Part shown: positions 24,347-33,967 of the stretch, in pieces
How the letters are laid out: every line of letters starts with the position of its first letter
How positions within the stretch are numbered: the first letter of the stretch is position 1
Assembly: GCF_000019665.1 (NCBI RefSeq)
Contig: NC_010794.1
Span: 620,001-684,000, forward strand
Direction: 5' to 3'
Source: Methylacidiphilum infernorum V4
GTDB lineage: Bacteria; Verrucomicrobiota; Verrucomicrobiia; Methylacidiphilales; Methylacidiphilaceae
Length of the DNA: 64,000 bases
The notes under the pieces: model-generated
Database searches by the model: none
Told to the model about the DNA's origin: nothing
Seen by the model: only the letters and a program-made list of their open reading frames with translations
Program-made: the position numbers and the translations under genes

Positions 24347-25180
24347 ATGGACCGGTGGAATGAGATTTTGCTTAAGGCACAAATCGGTCAACGCCTCAGC
24401 GATGCGGAGCTTTCCCAGAGATCCGAAGTCGACGTGGGGACCCTTCTCAAACTTAAAGAAGGGATATTACATGAAAAAGCCCTAGTTGCTGTTGCTCGTG
24501 CCTTGTCTTTGAGCGGGGAAATCCTTTTATCGATGGCAAGGGGCAACTTTATTCCCCAAGCTTTTTCTTTACCCCCCTTTTTGAAACGAGTTCCTTCCCG
24601 CAGGTTTCCTGGAAAAAACAGCTATGTATTGCTCGATCAGCAAAGCCGAAAAAGCTTGCTTGTAGATCCCCTGGACATGGATCTTCTCTTGGCTTATATC
24701 CAGGACCAAGGCTATGGGGTTCAAGAAGTTTTTTTCTGTTCTCCCAAGGAGATGAAAGAAATGGCTGGGGTTTTGAGCGATTTTTCAGTCCCTTATTCCG
24801 GCCCATCCCTAAAAGAAGATCTTCCTTCTTTTTCGGAGCCAAAAGTAGAGAAAAAAGTCCTCGATAGGGGTTCTTTTAAAATTGAAGCGATCCAAGTTGA
24901 GAATCCATCGCCAAAAATCCTTTATTTTACCTGGAGCCAACAACCTCCCCCGCTTGTTTTTGTGGGGAATTTTTTTATTTCAGCTTCCATCCTTTTGGAA
25001 GAAGAGGACTATTTTCAGACGCTTGAATTGCTCCGTCGCACCGTGCTGAGTCTTCCCGAGGAAACGATAATCTGTCCTGCAAGAGGCCCGCTGACCACGG
25101 TGGGTTTTGAAAAAGGTCATAATCCCTTTTTCCCCGAATACCAAATTTTTTCATCGTTCGAATCTCTTACCGAAATGTAA
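24347..25180 (+). CDS. HTH protein fused to a degenerate metallo-beta-lactamase domain
   Basis: About 277 residues. An N-terminal XRE-like helix-turn-helix (RLSDAELSQRSEVDVGTLLKLKEG) is followed by a domain with the layout of glyoxalase II-type MBL folds: YVLLDQQSRKSLLVDPLD, then a strand where HxHxDH should be (FFCSPKEMKEM), and near the end ICPARGPLTTVGFEKGHNPFF, matching the usual GHGP.TT..E...NPF. The metal ligands are largely missing, so catalysis is unlikely and a sensing role is possible. The ATG at 24347 has AGAGGA upstream; a TTG at 24293 and an ATG at 24314 are alternatives. It follows efp. Confidence 0.65.
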   Translation: MDRWNEILLKAQIGQRLSDAELSQRSEVDVGTLLKLKEGILHEKALVAVARALSLSGEILLSMARGNFIPQAFSLPPFLKRVPSRRFPGKNSYVLLDQQSRKSLLVDPLDMDLLLAYIQDQGYGVQEVFFCSPKEMKEMAGVLSDFSVPYSGPSLKEDLPSFSEPKVEKKVLDRGSFKIEAIQVENPSPKILYFTWSQQPPPLVFVGNFFISASILLEEEDYFQTLELLRRTVLSLPEETIICPARGPLTTVGFEKGHNPFFPEYQIFSSFESLTEM

Positions 25181-25292
25181 AAGGCCGGCAAGCTTTCAAA
25201 CCATGTTCAACCCAACAAACTAGAGATAAATCCATTTTTATTGTTATGAAAAATAAAAAGAAAATGATTAATTTTAGAGGGGGGGTTTTCCA

Positions 25293-26261
25293 ATGAATGA
25301 GGATTATAAGCTACTCAAGATTTTTTCCGGAAGAGCCAATCCATCGTTAGCTACAAAAATTGCCCAGTACGTGGGTATCCCCCTTGGCCAAGCAACCATT
25401 TCTTCGTTTCCAGATGGAGAGACTTTTGTCAAGTTCAACGAGAACATTCGGGGAAGGGATGTTTTCATCGTTCAACCTACTTGTCCGCCTACCAATCATA
25501 ACCTGATGGAACTCCTCATCATGATCGATGCGGCCAAAAGGGCAAGTGCGGCAAGGGTAACGGCCGTTATCCCCTTTTATGGTTATGCCCGGCAAGATCG
25601 TAAAGATCAACCCCGAGTCTCTATAGCGGCTAAGTTGGTTGCCAATCTGCTCGTTGCGGCTGGAGCCAATAGGGTCTTGACCATGGATCTTCATGCTCAA
25701 CAGATCCAAGGTTTTTTTGATATCCCTGTGGATCATCTGACCGCCGTGCCTGTATTCTATAAGTACTTGGAAACAAATAACCTGCTTGATCTTGTGGTGG
25801 TATCTCCTGATGTGGGAGGGATCAAGATGGCCTCTACCTATTCCCAACTGCTGGGCAAGGGCCTTGCCCTGGTGGTTAAAAAAAGAATTGATGCTTACCA
25901 TACCGAGGCCGATTTTGTTGTGGGCGATGTGCAAGGGAAGGATGTCTTGATTGTAGATGATTTAACCGAAACGGCGGGAACGGTTGTCTCGGCAGCCAAT
26001 ATTTTGAAAAAAAGGGGAGCCAGGCGCATATTTGCCGGAATTTCACATGCCGTCCTTAACCAAATAGGGATTAGTAGACTGAGAGATTCCCATCTTGAAG
26101 CATTGATTACCACCAATAGCGTTCCTGTTCCTTCGGTTGAAAGCCTACGGCTCATGGTCCTGGATGTTGCTCCACTTTTGGGAGAAGCCATTAAGAGGAT
26201 CCATACGGGGATGTCGGTGACTTCTCTCTTTGAAGTTGACGGAAAGAAAATTAATCTTTAA
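25293..26261 (+). CDS. prs: Ribose-phosphate pyrophosphokinase
   Basis: A 322-residue, full-length enzyme that makes PRPP from ribose-5-phosphate and ATP. Visible motifs are FSGRANPSLA at the N-terminus, FPDGETFVK, FYGYARQDRK (ATP site), VVSPDVGG, and the PRPP loop DDLTETAGT near 224. The start ATG follows a G-rich run that can pair with 16S rRNA. The Lrp-type gene begins 12 nt after the stop, so prs, the regulator and the aminotransferase may form one transcript. Confidence 0.96.
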   Translation: MNEDYKLLKIFSGRANPSLATKIAQYVGIPLGQATISSFPDGETFVKFNENIRGRDVFIVQPTCPPTNHNLMELLIMIDAAKRASAARVTAVIPFYGYARQDRKDQPRVSIAAKLVANLLVAAGANRVLTMDLHAQQIQGFFDIPVDHLTAVPVFYKYLETNNLLDLVVVSPDVGGIKMASTYSQLLGKGLALVVKKRIDAYHTEADFVVGDVQGKDVLIVDDLTETAGTVVSAANILKKRGARRIFAGISHAVLNQIGISRLRDSHLEALITTNSVPVPSVESLRLMVLDVAPLLGEAIKRIHTGMSVTSLFEVDGKKINL

Positions 26262-26273
26262 AAAGAAACAACA

Positions 26274-26783
26274 TTGGTTAACCCATTGAATATTAAACCA
26301 CAATTACTGAATGACATCGTTAGGCTGTTGGAAAGCAATGCCCGACTTGATATTGTCGATATTGCTTCGGCTTTGGGTATTTCCGTCGATGAAGCGGCCC
26401 GGCTTTTAGCGGATCTCGAAAAGGAAAAATTCATTTTAGCTTATAAAACTATTTTTGACCCTGAAAAAATACAGAGAAAACCGGTCCGTGCAGTGATTGA
26501 AGTAAAAATTACCCCGGAAAGAGGAGGAGGCTTTGACAAGCTTTCCCGTCGGATCGCCGGTTTTGAAGAAGTCACCTCTTGCTTTTTAATGAGTGGAGCT
26601 TATGACCTTCTTGTTTTTCTTGAAGGAGAGAGTTTAAAAGAAGTGGCTCTTTTCGTATCCGAAAAATTAGCGACTTTACCGGGTGTTATTTCTACGGCTA
26701 CTCATTTTATGCTGAAAACTTATAAAGAGCAGGGGATTATTTTCTCCTCCCCTACGCATTCTCGTCTTCCTATCAGCCCTTAA
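26274..26783 (+). CDS. Lrp/AsnC family transcription regulator
   Basis: A 169-residue protein. An N-terminal winged HTH (DIVDIASALGISVDEAARLLADLEKEKFI) is followed by a RAM/ACT-like ligand-binding domain (FEEVTSCFLMSGAYDLLVFLEG). The start appears to be TTG at 26274; no ATG precedes the HTH. Such regulators sense amino acids and often control the neighbouring gene. An aminotransferase follows 9 nt downstream, the same order as alaR-alaT (yugG-yugH) of Bacillus, so a link to alanine or related amino-acid synthesis is plausible. Confidence 0.85.
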   Translation: MVNPLNIKPQLLNDIVRLLESNARLDIVDIASALGISVDEAARLLADLEKEKFILAYKTIFDPEKIQRKPVRAVIEVKITPERGGGFDKLSRRIAGFEEVTSCFLMSGAYDLLVFLEGESLKEVALFVSEKLATLPGVISTATHFMLKTYKEQGIIFSSPTHSRLPISP

Positions 26784-26792
26784 TTTGATTTA

Positions 26793-28025
26793 ATGAAAAA
26801 ACAATCCATTGCGGATCATTCTGAAAAAATATTGCCTTTTAGCTTAAGCCCGAAAAGAGCATTGGCCAAGCATCTTTCTCTCATCGGAAAATCAGGAATA
26901 CGAGATTTCTTTGAAATCGTTCAAAACCAACAAGACGTTATTTCTTTGGGTATTGGAGAACCCGATTTTGATACGCCCTGGATGATAAGAGAGGCCTCTA
27001 TATTCGCCCTTGAGAAAGGGGAGACAGGCTACACCTCCAATTTAGGACTTATCGAGCTCAGGAAACTCATTTCTCAGTATGTAGCCAAGCTCATCGGTGT
27101 CGAATATGATCCCTATGAAGAGATCATAGTGACGGTGGGGGTTTCCGAAGCACTGGATTGCGCTCTTAGGGCAATTCTTGATCCCCAGGATGAAGTCATT
27201 ATCCATCAACCTTCTTATGTTTCTTATGTTCCCTTGGTGATTCTTGCCCATGGCATTCCTGTCCTTGTTGAAACGCAGGAAAAGGATGGATTTAGGTTAG
27301 ATCCCCTTGAACTTGAGAAAAAAATTACAAAAAGAACGAAGGCCCTGATTCTCAATTTTCCAACCAATCCTACGGGAAGCATCCAGGGCGAAAAAGAACT
27401 TGAAGCCCTTGCAGAAATAGTCAAGAAACATAACCTTTTTGTCGTTACCGATGAGATCTACGCGGAGTTGACTTACGAAGGGAAGCATCGTTCCATAGCT
27501 GCTTTCGAAGGGATGAAAGAAAGAACACTCTTTGTTCATGGGTTATCCAAGGCTTTCTCCATGACGGGATACCGTATAGGTTATGGCTGCGGGCCTAAAG
27601 AATGGATTGAAGCGATGTTAAAAATTCACCAATACTCCATTCTTTGTGCGTCCTCGGTAGCCCAATATGCAGCTATAGAAGCCTTGTCTAAAGGGAAAAA
27701 GGCCATGGAGAAGATGGTTGAGGAATACCGGCTGCGGCGCAATTTTCTTTGGAAAAATCTTTCAGCTTTGGGATTAGCCGGATGTTTTCCCCAGGGGGCA
27801 TTTTACTACTTTCCTTCGATCAAGGCTTACGGACTTTCGTCTAGAGATTTTTCTTACCGACTTCTTCAAGAAGGCAAGGTGGCTATTGTTCCCGGTTCCG
27901 CTTTTGGCCAGGGAGGGGAGGGATACGTCCGGTGTAGTTTTGCCGCTCGCTTTGAAGAGCTGGAGGAGGCGGTTCGCCGCATCGAAAAGTGGTTAAAAAA
28001 AATTGAAAAAGAAGCCAAGAAATAA
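26793..28025 (+). CDS. Class I/II pyridoxal-phosphate aminotransferase
   Basis: A 410-residue, fold-type I aminotransferase. The block GIGEPDFDTPWMI lies near the N-terminus, LNFPTNPTG and VTDEIYAELTY bind the cofactor, and the Schiff-base lysine is in HGLSKAFSMTGYRIGY at about 253. C-terminal VRCSFAARFEELEEAVRRI completes the family pattern. Aspartate or alanine aminotransferase activity is most likely, and the linkage to an Lrp-type gene favours alanine. Substrate specificity cannot be decided from sequence alone. Confidence 0.92.
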   Translation: MKKQSIADHSEKILPFSLSPKRALAKHLSLIGKSGIRDFFEIVQNQQDVISLGIGEPDFDTPWMIREASIFALEKGETGYTSNLGLIELRKLISQYVAKLIGVEYDPYEEIIVTVGVSEALDCALRAILDPQDEVIIHQPSYVSYVPLVILAHGIPVLVETQEKDGFRLDPLELEKKITKRTKALILNFPTNPTGSIQGEKELEALAEIVKKHNLFVVTDEIYAELTYEGKHRSIAAFEGMKERTLFVHGLSKAFSMTGYRIGYGCGPKEWIEAMLKIHQYSILCASSVAQYAAIEALSKGKKAMEKMVEEYRLRRNFLWKNLSALGLAGCFPQGAFYYFPSIKAYGLSSRDFSYRLLQEGKVAIVPGSAFGQGGEGYVRCSFAARFEELEEAVRRIEKWLKKIEKEAKK

Positions 28026-28082
28026 TAGATGGAAAATATCAAAAGGATTTTATATTAGCTACGAACTTTTTAGAGGAGTATT

Positions 28083-28544
28083 GTGGGTATTCATACGACT
28101 CAAGACCGACATCCTGAAAAAATAAATCAATTTAGCGTATTCATGGAGAACAAGGCCGGTAGGCTTTTGGAATTGGTACGTCTCTTGGAAAGTCATGAAA
28201 TCCACATTATTGGATTTACGATCCTGGATACTTCTGAAGCTTCGACGATACGGTTGGTGGTTGATGATCCGCAAAAGGCTAGAAGGATACTTTCTGAAAA
28301 CGGGATTTCCTTTACGGAGTGTTCGTTGATCGCCTTGGAATTACCTCAAACGGCTGAAGATTTAAGGAAAGTGCTTACCCTCCTTCTCCAGGCCGAAATT
28401 AACATCAATTTTAGTTATCCTTTTTTAACCCGACCTTATGGGAAAGCGGTTCTAGCTTTGAGAGTTGAAGATGAAGACCTCGCTGAATCCGTGCTTTTGA
28501 GAAACAATTATCGAATCCTTTTTCAAAAAGATATCAGCAGGTAA
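28083..28544 (+). CDS. Tandem ACT-domain protein
   Basis: A 153-residue protein starting at GTG 28083 behind AGAGGAG. Two ACT-like units are visible: residues about 14-75 (FSVFMENKAGRLLELVRLL) and 80-150 (LRKVLTLLLQAEINI). ACT domains bind amino acids and regulate enzymes or transcription; this protein has no catalytic domain. Stand-alone double-ACT proteins are common and poorly characterised. Its place between the aminotransferase and metK suggests it senses an amino acid of that pathway, perhaps methionine; this is inference. Confidence 0.8.
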   Translation: MGIHTTQDRHPEKINQFSVFMENKAGRLLELVRLLESHEIHIIGFTILDTSEASTIRLVVDDPQKARRILSENGISFTECSLIALELPQTAEDLRKVLTLLLQAEININFSYPFLTRPYGKAVLALRVEDEDLAESVLLRNNYRILFQKDISR

Positions 28545-28615
28545 GGGGATAAGACACACAAAAAAAGATTGTTTTTTTAAAAAAAAACCTCAATTTTGAC
28601 AGTAAATTTAAACTT

Positions 28616-29803
28616 ATGTCCAAGTCTTTTGTGTTCGCTTCTGAGTCGGTTACCGAAGGCCATCCGGACAAGGTGTGCGATACGATATCCGATGCCGTTT
28701 TAGATCATTGCCTGGAGCAGGATAAATTGAGCCGGGTTGCCTGTGAAACGCTGGTCAAAGAGAACTTGGTCGTTCTTGCCGGAGAGATTACCACGAAGGC
28801 AAAACTCGATTATACCCAGATTGTCAAGGAAACGGTTCGGCAAATAGGCTACAACGATCCAAAGTGCCTGTTTTACCCTGAAAAATTGCATATCCTCTGT
28901 GCCATTTCCAAGCAGAGCCCGGACATCGCCTTGGGTGTAGATGGAAAGAAAGGAGCCGAAGTCCAAGTCAACTATGATCAAGGGGCAGGGGATCAAGGGC
29001 TGATGTTTGGTTTTGCCTGCTCTGAAACTCCGGAACTCATGCCCGCTCCGATCAGCTTTGCTCATCGGCTGTCAAGAAGGTTGACCGAGCTGAGAAAAAA
29101 AGAAGGCTGTAGTTGGTTGCGTCCCGATGGGAAAACCCAAGTTTCTCTTTATTACGAAGACCATAGACCCCTCCGTATCGAGGCCATTGTTGTCTCCACC
29201 CAACATACCGAGGAGGTGTCAAGAAAGGAAATAGAAGAAACAATCAAAAAGGAGGTTATACAAAAAGCTATTCCCGAAGAGTTTCTTCATAAAAAAACCC
29301 TGTTCTTCATTAATCCCACGGGGAGGTTTGTTGTGGGGGGACCCGACGCGGATTCCGGGGTGACGGGAAGGAAAATTATAGTCGATACCTACGGCGGAAT
29401 GGGAAGGCATGGAGGAGGGGCTTTTAGCGGGAAAGATCCTTCCAAGGTGGATAGAAGTGCAGCTTACATGGCTAGATACATAGCCAAAAATATTGTTGCA
29501 GCCAAGATTGCTACAAAAGTGGAGGTTCAAATCGCCTACGTAATCGGCAAGGCCGATCCTGTATCCGTGTCTGTGGATACCTTTGAGACCGGTCTAGTCG
29601 ATGATCAAAAAATTGAAAAGGCGATCCGAGAAGTATTCAGGTTAAAGCCTGCAGAGATCATTGAAGACCTTAAGTTGCTCAGGCCCATTTACAGCAAGAC
29701 TACCAATTACGGTCATTTTGGAAGGAATGACCAACACGACATCTTCAGCTGGGAAAAAACAGATAAAGTCAACGATCTGCTTGTCGCCGTGGGCTTAATT
29801 TGA
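28616..29803 (+). CDS. metK: S-adenosylmethionine synthetase
   Basis: A 395-residue, full-length enzyme that condenses ATP and methionine into SAM. Motifs include EGHPDKVCD at 14-22, [10 protein letters not shown] near 122 and [19 protein letters not shown] near 266. I see no SAM riboswitch in the 70-nt leader, which is mostly A and T with a TTGACA at about 28596. sahH follows 100 nt downstream, so the activated methyl cycle genes are grouped here. Confidence 0.97.
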   Translation: MSKSFVFASESVTEGHPDKVCDTISDAVLDHCLEQDKLSRVACETLVKENLVVLAGEITTKAKLDYTQIVKETVRQIGYNDPKCLFYPEKLHILCAISKQSPDIALGVDGKKGAEVQVNYDQGAGDQGLMFGFACSETPELMPAPISFAHRLSRRLTELRKKEGCSWLRPDGKTQVSLYYEDHRPLRIEAIVVSTQHTEEVSRKEIEETIKKEVIQKAIPEEFLHKKTLFFINPTGRFVVGGPDADSGVTGRKIIVDTYGGMGRHGGGAFSGKDPSKVDRSAAYMARYIAKNIVAAKIATKVEVQIAYVIGKADPVSVSVDTFETGLVDDQKIEKAIREVFRLKPAEIIEDLKLLRPIYSKTTNYGHFGRNDQHDIFSWEKTDKVNDLLVAVGLI

Positions 29804-29904
29804 TGAATTCACATGGGATAGAGTCGAGGAAGGGGAGGACGGCGTAAACGATCTTTTTTGAGTGTCTATAAAATATCAGCTATAAAAAAATTAAGGAGAA
29901 AGTT

Positions 29905-31209
29905 ATGGCCGATTTCAAAGTTAAGGATATGGAACTAGCCGACTTCGGGCGCAAAGAAATCGAAGTTGCCCAAGATGAAATGCCCGGTTTAATGGCTCTT
30001 AGAAAAGAATACAAAGGACTGTATCCCTTGAAGGGGACAAGAATTGCAGGCTGCCTCCACATGACCGTTGAAACGGCTGTTTTGATAGAAACGTTGGTAG
30101 AGCTCGGTGCATCCGTGCGGTGGAGCTCATGTAATATTTTTTCTACCCAAGACCATGCTGCAGCGGCGATCGCGGCCAGGGGAATTCCCGTTTTCGCATG
30201 GAAAGGAGAAACCTTGGAAGAATATGAGTGGTGTATCGAACAAACATTGAGATGGCCGGATGGTCAACCTCTAAACATGATCCTTGACGATGGCGGGGAT
30301 CTTACGGAGCTTGTTCATCAAAAATATCCCGAGCTTTTGGAAGGCATTGTTGGAATTTCCGAAGAAACGACTACGGGGGTGCATCGGCTGTATCATAGGG
30401 AAGCAAAAGGAACCCTGGGACCTCCCTGCATGAACGTGAATGATTCCTGCACGAAGAGTAAATTTGACAACCTGTATGGTTGCAGGGAATCCTTTCTTGA
30501 CGGCGTCAAAAGGGCTACGGATGTCATGGTGGCCGGTAAGATCGTTGTGGTCTGCGGCTATGGAGATGTGGGAAAGGGTTGTGCCCAATCGGCAAAAGGA
30601 ATGGGGGCCAGGGTTGTGGTTACCGAAATCGATCCTATTAATGCCCTTCAAGCATCGATGGATGGGTATGAAGTCACCCTTTTGGAGGATGTCGTTGAAA
30701 AAGCCGACCTGTTTGTCACCGCGACCGGTTGCATAAATGTCATCAAAAGGGAGCACATGGAAAGGATGAAGTCAGGAGCGATTGTCTGTAACATCGGTCA
30801 TTTTGATTCTGAAATAGAAGTCCGATCTCTTTATCAAGACAGCACCCTTAAGCGGGTTCAGATCAAGCCCCAGGTCGATCTCTTTATCTGGCCTACTGGA
30901 AAAAAGCTTTACGTGTTGGCTGAAGGTAGGCTTGTCAATTTGGGCTGTGCCAGTGGCCATCCCAGTTTTGTCATGAGCGCAAGTTTTACGAACCAAGTTT
31001 TGGCTCAAATCGAATTATGGACAAATCGCCAAACGGGACGCTATAAGAGAGGAAAGGTTTATACCCTGCCTAAAATCCTCGATGAAAAAGTAGCCAGGCT
31101 CCATCTCGAAAAGCTGGGAGTCAAGCTTACCCGGTTGACGAAGGAACAAGCTGATTACCTGGGTGTTCCCGTCGATGGTCCCTATAAACCCGATCATTAC
31201 CGGTACTGA
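29905..31209 (+). CDS. ahcY: Adenosylhomocysteinase
   Basis: A 434-residue, NAD-dependent enzyme that splits S-adenosylhomocysteine into adenosine and homocysteine, clearing the product of SAM methylation. A strong AAGGAG lies upstream of the ATG. Visible are [16 protein letters not shown] near 73, [19 protein letters not shown] (catalytic Lys/Asp region) near 180, the NAD loop GYGDVGKG near 218, and the C-terminal [11 protein letters not shown]. The 100-nt leader does not match the SAH riboswitch core. Confidence 0.97.
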   Translation: MADFKVKDMELADFGRKEIEVAQDEMPGLMALRKEYKGLYPLKGTRIAGCLHMTVETAVLIETLVELGASVRWSSCNIFSTQDHAAAAIAARGIPVFAWKGETLEEYEWCIEQTLRWPDGQPLNMILDDGGDLTELVHQKYPELLEGIVGISEETTTGVHRLYHREAKGTLGPPCMNVNDSCTKSKFDNLYGCRESFLDGVKRATDVMVAGKIVVVCGYGDVGKGCAQSAKGMGARVVVTEIDPINALQASMDGYEVTLLEDVVEKADLFVTATGCINVIKREHMERMKSGAIVCNIGHFDSEIEVRSLYQDSTLKRVQIKPQVDLFIWPTGKKLYVLAEGRLVNLGCASGHPSFVMSASFTNQVLAQIELWTNRQTGRYKRGKVYTLPKILDEKVARLHLEKLGVKLTRLTKEQADYLGVPVDGPYKPDHYRY

Positions 31210-31237
31210 AAGGATAAGACTATCCTTTTGCGGATAG
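31209..31237 (+). terminator. Terminator-like hairpin after the SAH hydrolase gene
   Basis: AAGGATA (31210-31216) pairs with TATCCTT (31221-31227) and is followed by two T residues. A second, exclusive pairing CTATCC (31220-31225) with GGATAG (31232-31237) shares the middle arm. The T tract is short, so termination may be weak. Confidence 0.4.
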
Positions 31238-31357
31238 AATAAATTAAAGAGGGCAAAGCGCTTCGCCTACGCCGGTCTTGGAGAATTGTTTTACAAGCCT
31301 AGGTATTCTTCTTGCTTTAAAAAAGAGGCTTTTTGCACATCATCATCCAACCTCAAG

Positions 31358-31807
31358 CTATTTCCTTTCGGGGTTGACAGAACAGTTTTTCTCAAGATAG
31401 CCGATAATGTGAACAATCAGATCATCGGGAATTTGAGCACCCAGCCGCTTCATTTTTTCCACTTCATGCCTCCAAGTTTGCCCGGAAAACTTGGGCTGAA
31501 GGCTGATGACCGTGGTGCTGTGGCACATGGAGCAATAACTTTGAACAATTTCCTGCCTTTCCCCTAAAGGGAGGGGTTCGGTGGTTAGGGGATAAGCTCC
31601 CACGGAGTAAACTGCGCTGGAATCTTGAGGATAAGGAATGAAGGGGAAGATTAAGCCTGAAGAATCCAGTGTGTATAACCCCGACTCACCTATTTCAATG
31701 GGTTCATTCGAAGACAATTCACCGGAGGCTCGAGCGAAAGCCGTTGAAAGGAAGAAGATCAGAAGAAAACTGCTAAACATGGAGTTAAATCTAGGAAAAA
31801 AAGACAT
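31358..31807 (-). CDS. sorB: Cytochrome c subunit of sulfite dehydrogenase (SorB-like)
   Basis: A 149-residue exported protein. The N-terminal hydrophobic segment (about 11-25, ending AFARA) is a signal peptide. One heme c site, CSMCH, lies at 92-96, and M119 could be the distal ligand. Small monoheme cytochromes encoded directly after a SorA-type molybdoenzyme are its electron acceptors in the periplasm. Here it starts 12 nt after the sorA stop, with AGGTG upstream of the ATG. The assignment rests on gene order plus the heme motif. Confidence 0.78.
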   Translation of the reverse strand: MSFFPRFNSMFSSFLLIFFLSTAFARASGELSSNEPIEIGESGLYTLDSSGLIFPFIPYPQDSSAVYSVGAYPLTTEPLPLGERQEIVQSYCSMCHSTTVISLQPKFSGQTWRHEVEKMKRLGAQIPDDLIVHIIGYLEKNCSVNPERK

Positions 31808-31819
31808 AAGAACACCTAT

Positions 31820-33124
31820 CTAGGAGTTTTTGCCTACCCATATTTTTTGCGTTTCAATAGTATTCCAACAATAGCCTCCGGGGTTCCAAATGGGGGTTGC
31901 CGGTTGGGTGTTGCCCTTTTCATCCCACGCTCTTGAGGCAAGGGTATATTCCCCGGCCGCCTGCGGCCTCCAATGAATGTGCCAGTGCCTGAAGGAATAT
32001 TTCCCGAGGTCTCTTTCAAGAATAGCTTCTTGCCAGTTTTTCCCGCCGTCTGATGAAAATTCTACTTTGACAATTCGCCCATGGCCACTAAATGCGATCC
32101 CTTTAACCTGGACGGCCATTTTTTCCACCAGTTTTATATCGCCACCTGGCTGAATAATAAAAGATCTCACGGGCATTTGGATCGCTCCAATAGGGACTGT
32201 TTCAACAGGAAGTCCCTTTTGGTAGTCCTCAAAAGAAATCGAATTATTCCTGTTTTTGGGAATACGGTAGGCTGTTTTCATCCAGAAGTTCGTGTCTTCG
32301 GAGTCTAAGGCCCTGATCCAGGTTAAGTGTTTGATCCAATAGGTAGCGAACTTCCCCGGAACCACTAGCCTCAAGGGAAATCCGTTCAATAGGGGCAAGG
32401 GTTCGTCGTTCATTGCGTAGGCAAGAAGGGTTTCTTCAAGAATAGGGTCGTCCCTGTCTAGAGATTTAATGAAGCTGTGAGCGGGTGTACCTTCCGGAGA
32501 TCTCCCGTAATCAAACCCCTGGAACTGGATCTGGACGGTATTGTCTTGCATTTTTGCCTTGTTCAAGACGTCCATGAGCCGCACTCCCGTCCACTTCGCA
32601 TTGCCCATGGCCCCGTTGCCCCACTGGGCGCCGGGGACCCTTGGATAAAATCGGCTCCTGGAGTTTCCAGAACACTGGTTGACGGCTATAATAGAGACGG
32701 GTTCAAAACGGGTCAAAAGATCGGCAAAACTAAAAGAGGTAGGAGACAAAAAATTTCCTTCGAGGAAAAGTCTCCACTTGGATAGATCCACGGAATTGGG
32801 AATGCCGTCCAGGTGATACCGCACGTAAAAGGCGGCGTTGGGAGTAAAGGGAAATTCAAAGAATTCCCTCGGGGTTTCTAAAACAATAGGCCTGTCGTTT
32901 AATCGAATAAGGGGTAACTTTTGGGGCTCATAGGCAAAAGGGTTTTGACTCGTCCAATAGGGACTGGGATGGGTTACGTCCAAGTGGGTTTTTTTTGCCT
33001 CTTCTCCTCCAAAAGATTTTTGCAGGGACAACGTGGAAAGAGTAGAAAGTCCAAAAATTTTTAACCATTCTCTTCTTGAAATGACGGGAAAGTGCAAAAA
33101 ATAATTCAAAAGATCTCTATTCAT
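31820..33124 (-). CDS. sorA: Sulfite oxidase-type molybdoenzyme (SorA-like), Tat-exported
   Basis: A 434-residue protein. The twin-arginine motif SRREWLK (16-22) implies folded export with the molybdenum cofactor bound. The molybdopterin domain has its Mo-ligating cysteine C151 in VNQCSGNSRSRF and the conserved blocks WTGVRL and GFPLRLVVPGKFATYWIKHLTWI. The C-terminal dimerisation domain has VEFSSDGGKNWQEA. It oxidises sulfite to sulfate in the periplasm and passes electrons to cytochrome c, encoded next. No heme or b5 domain is fused. It fits an organism exposed to reduced sulfur compounds. Confidence 0.88.
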   Translation of the reverse strand: MNRDLLNYFLHFPVISRREWLKIFGLSTLSTLSLQKSFGGEEAKKTHLDVTHPSPYWTSQNPFAYEPQKLPLIRLNDRPIVLETPREFFEFPFTPNAAFYVRYHLDGIPNSVDLSKWRLFLEGNFLSPTSFSFADLLTRFEPVSIIAVNQCSGNSRSRFYPRVPGAQWGNGAMGNAKWTGVRLMDVLNKAKMQDNTVQIQFQGFDYGRSPEGTPAHSFIKSLDRDDPILEETLLAYAMNDEPLPLLNGFPLRLVVPGKFATYWIKHLTWIRALDSEDTNFWMKTAYRIPKNRNNSISFEDYQKGLPVETVPIGAIQMPVRSFIIQPGGDIKLVEKMAVQVKGIAFSGHGRIVKVEFSSDGGKNWQEAILERDLGKYSFRHWHIHWRPQAAGEYTLASRAWDEKGNTQPATPIWNPGGYCWNTIETQKIWVGKNS

Positions 33125-33229
33125 TAGGTAATATCCTGTAATATACAGTTAGAAAATAACAGGGCAAGACAAAAAAAGTTTTGCTTCCCATTCAATAAAA
33201 AGGACAAAAAGAAAGAAAAGATCCTCTTG

Positions 33230-33883
33230 CTAAAATTCCCAAGGTTTTTCAAAGGCTTCGTCAGAAATCATGAATTGTGCAGGGGGGTCGGGAACCAATT
33301 CATCTTTAGGCCTTCGGATATGTCGTCCTAGGGTTTGATCTTCAGGAAAAGAATCTTGGATGATGATTTTTGTACCCACATTGACCAGGTTAAAAAATTC
33401 GATGGCGGTTCGTCCATGGAGTCTAACGCAGCCGTGAGTCCGGGGAGAAGACCATACGAAACCTTCATGGAAGCCGTAACCTGGAGAAAACTCAATCCAA
33501 TAGGGCATGGGATATCCCACGTATTGCCAATTGCCGCCGGGAGGGGGTTGCAGGGGATTTTCAGTGGGCCTAATGTCGTTACCCTTTACCCAAAACCCAT
33601 AGCTATGAGAACGCTTTTTTACCGATTTGGAGACGACCTGAAAGACTCCCTTGGGAGTAGGATGTCCCGCTTTGCCTACCGTACAAGCAGCCACAAAAAT
33701 GGTCCTGTTTCCTTCCTGGACATAAACAAGCTGGTTCTGTAAAGAGACTTTTACAATACGGTTTCCCAGCACCGCTGTCCGTTGGGCTTGTGATGCACGG
33801 TTAGCGGGTTGGGCAACAAGGATTGGAACACAAAGAAAAAAGAAGAAAGAGAACTTACAGCAACTCCTTCTTATTTTTTCCAT
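33230..33883 (-). CDS. L,D-transpeptidase (YkuD family), exported
   Basis: A 217-residue protein. A basic N-terminus with the hydrophobic stretch FSFFFFLCVPILVA is a signal peptide. The YkuD domain (about 43-175) contains the catalytic HGCVRL at 150-155 (Cys152), with an upstream histidine in YGFHEG at 139. Such enzymes make 3-3 peptidoglycan crosslinks or attach proteins to peptidoglycan, and resist most beta-lactams. No peptidoglycan-binding domain is fused. It is a single gene on the same strand as sorAB. Confidence 0.9.
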   Translation of the reverse strand: MEKIRRSCCKFSFFFFLCVPILVAQPANRASQAQRTAVLGNRIVKVSLQNQLVYVQEGNRTIFVAACTVGKAGHPTPKGVFQVVSKSVKKRSHSYGFWVKGNDIRPTENPLQPPPGGNWQYVGYPMPYWIEFSPGYGFHEGFVWSSPRTHGCVRLHGRTAIEFFNLVNVGTKIIIQDSFPEDQTLGRHIRRPKDELVPDPPAQFMISDEAFEKPWEF

Positions 33884-33967
33884 AGCGTAAGAAAATACAA
33901 GGAGTAAGCGGTATAGGAAAGAAAAATATCTTGAATGTATTTGTTTTTGCTTTAGCCTTTCTTCGGG

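Noticed and set aside
29804-29904. SAH riboswitch in front of the SAH hydrolase gene
   Set aside because: A G-rich segment (GAGTCGAGGAAGGGGAGG) looked suggestive, but the conserved GCAACGGCG core and pairing arms are missing.
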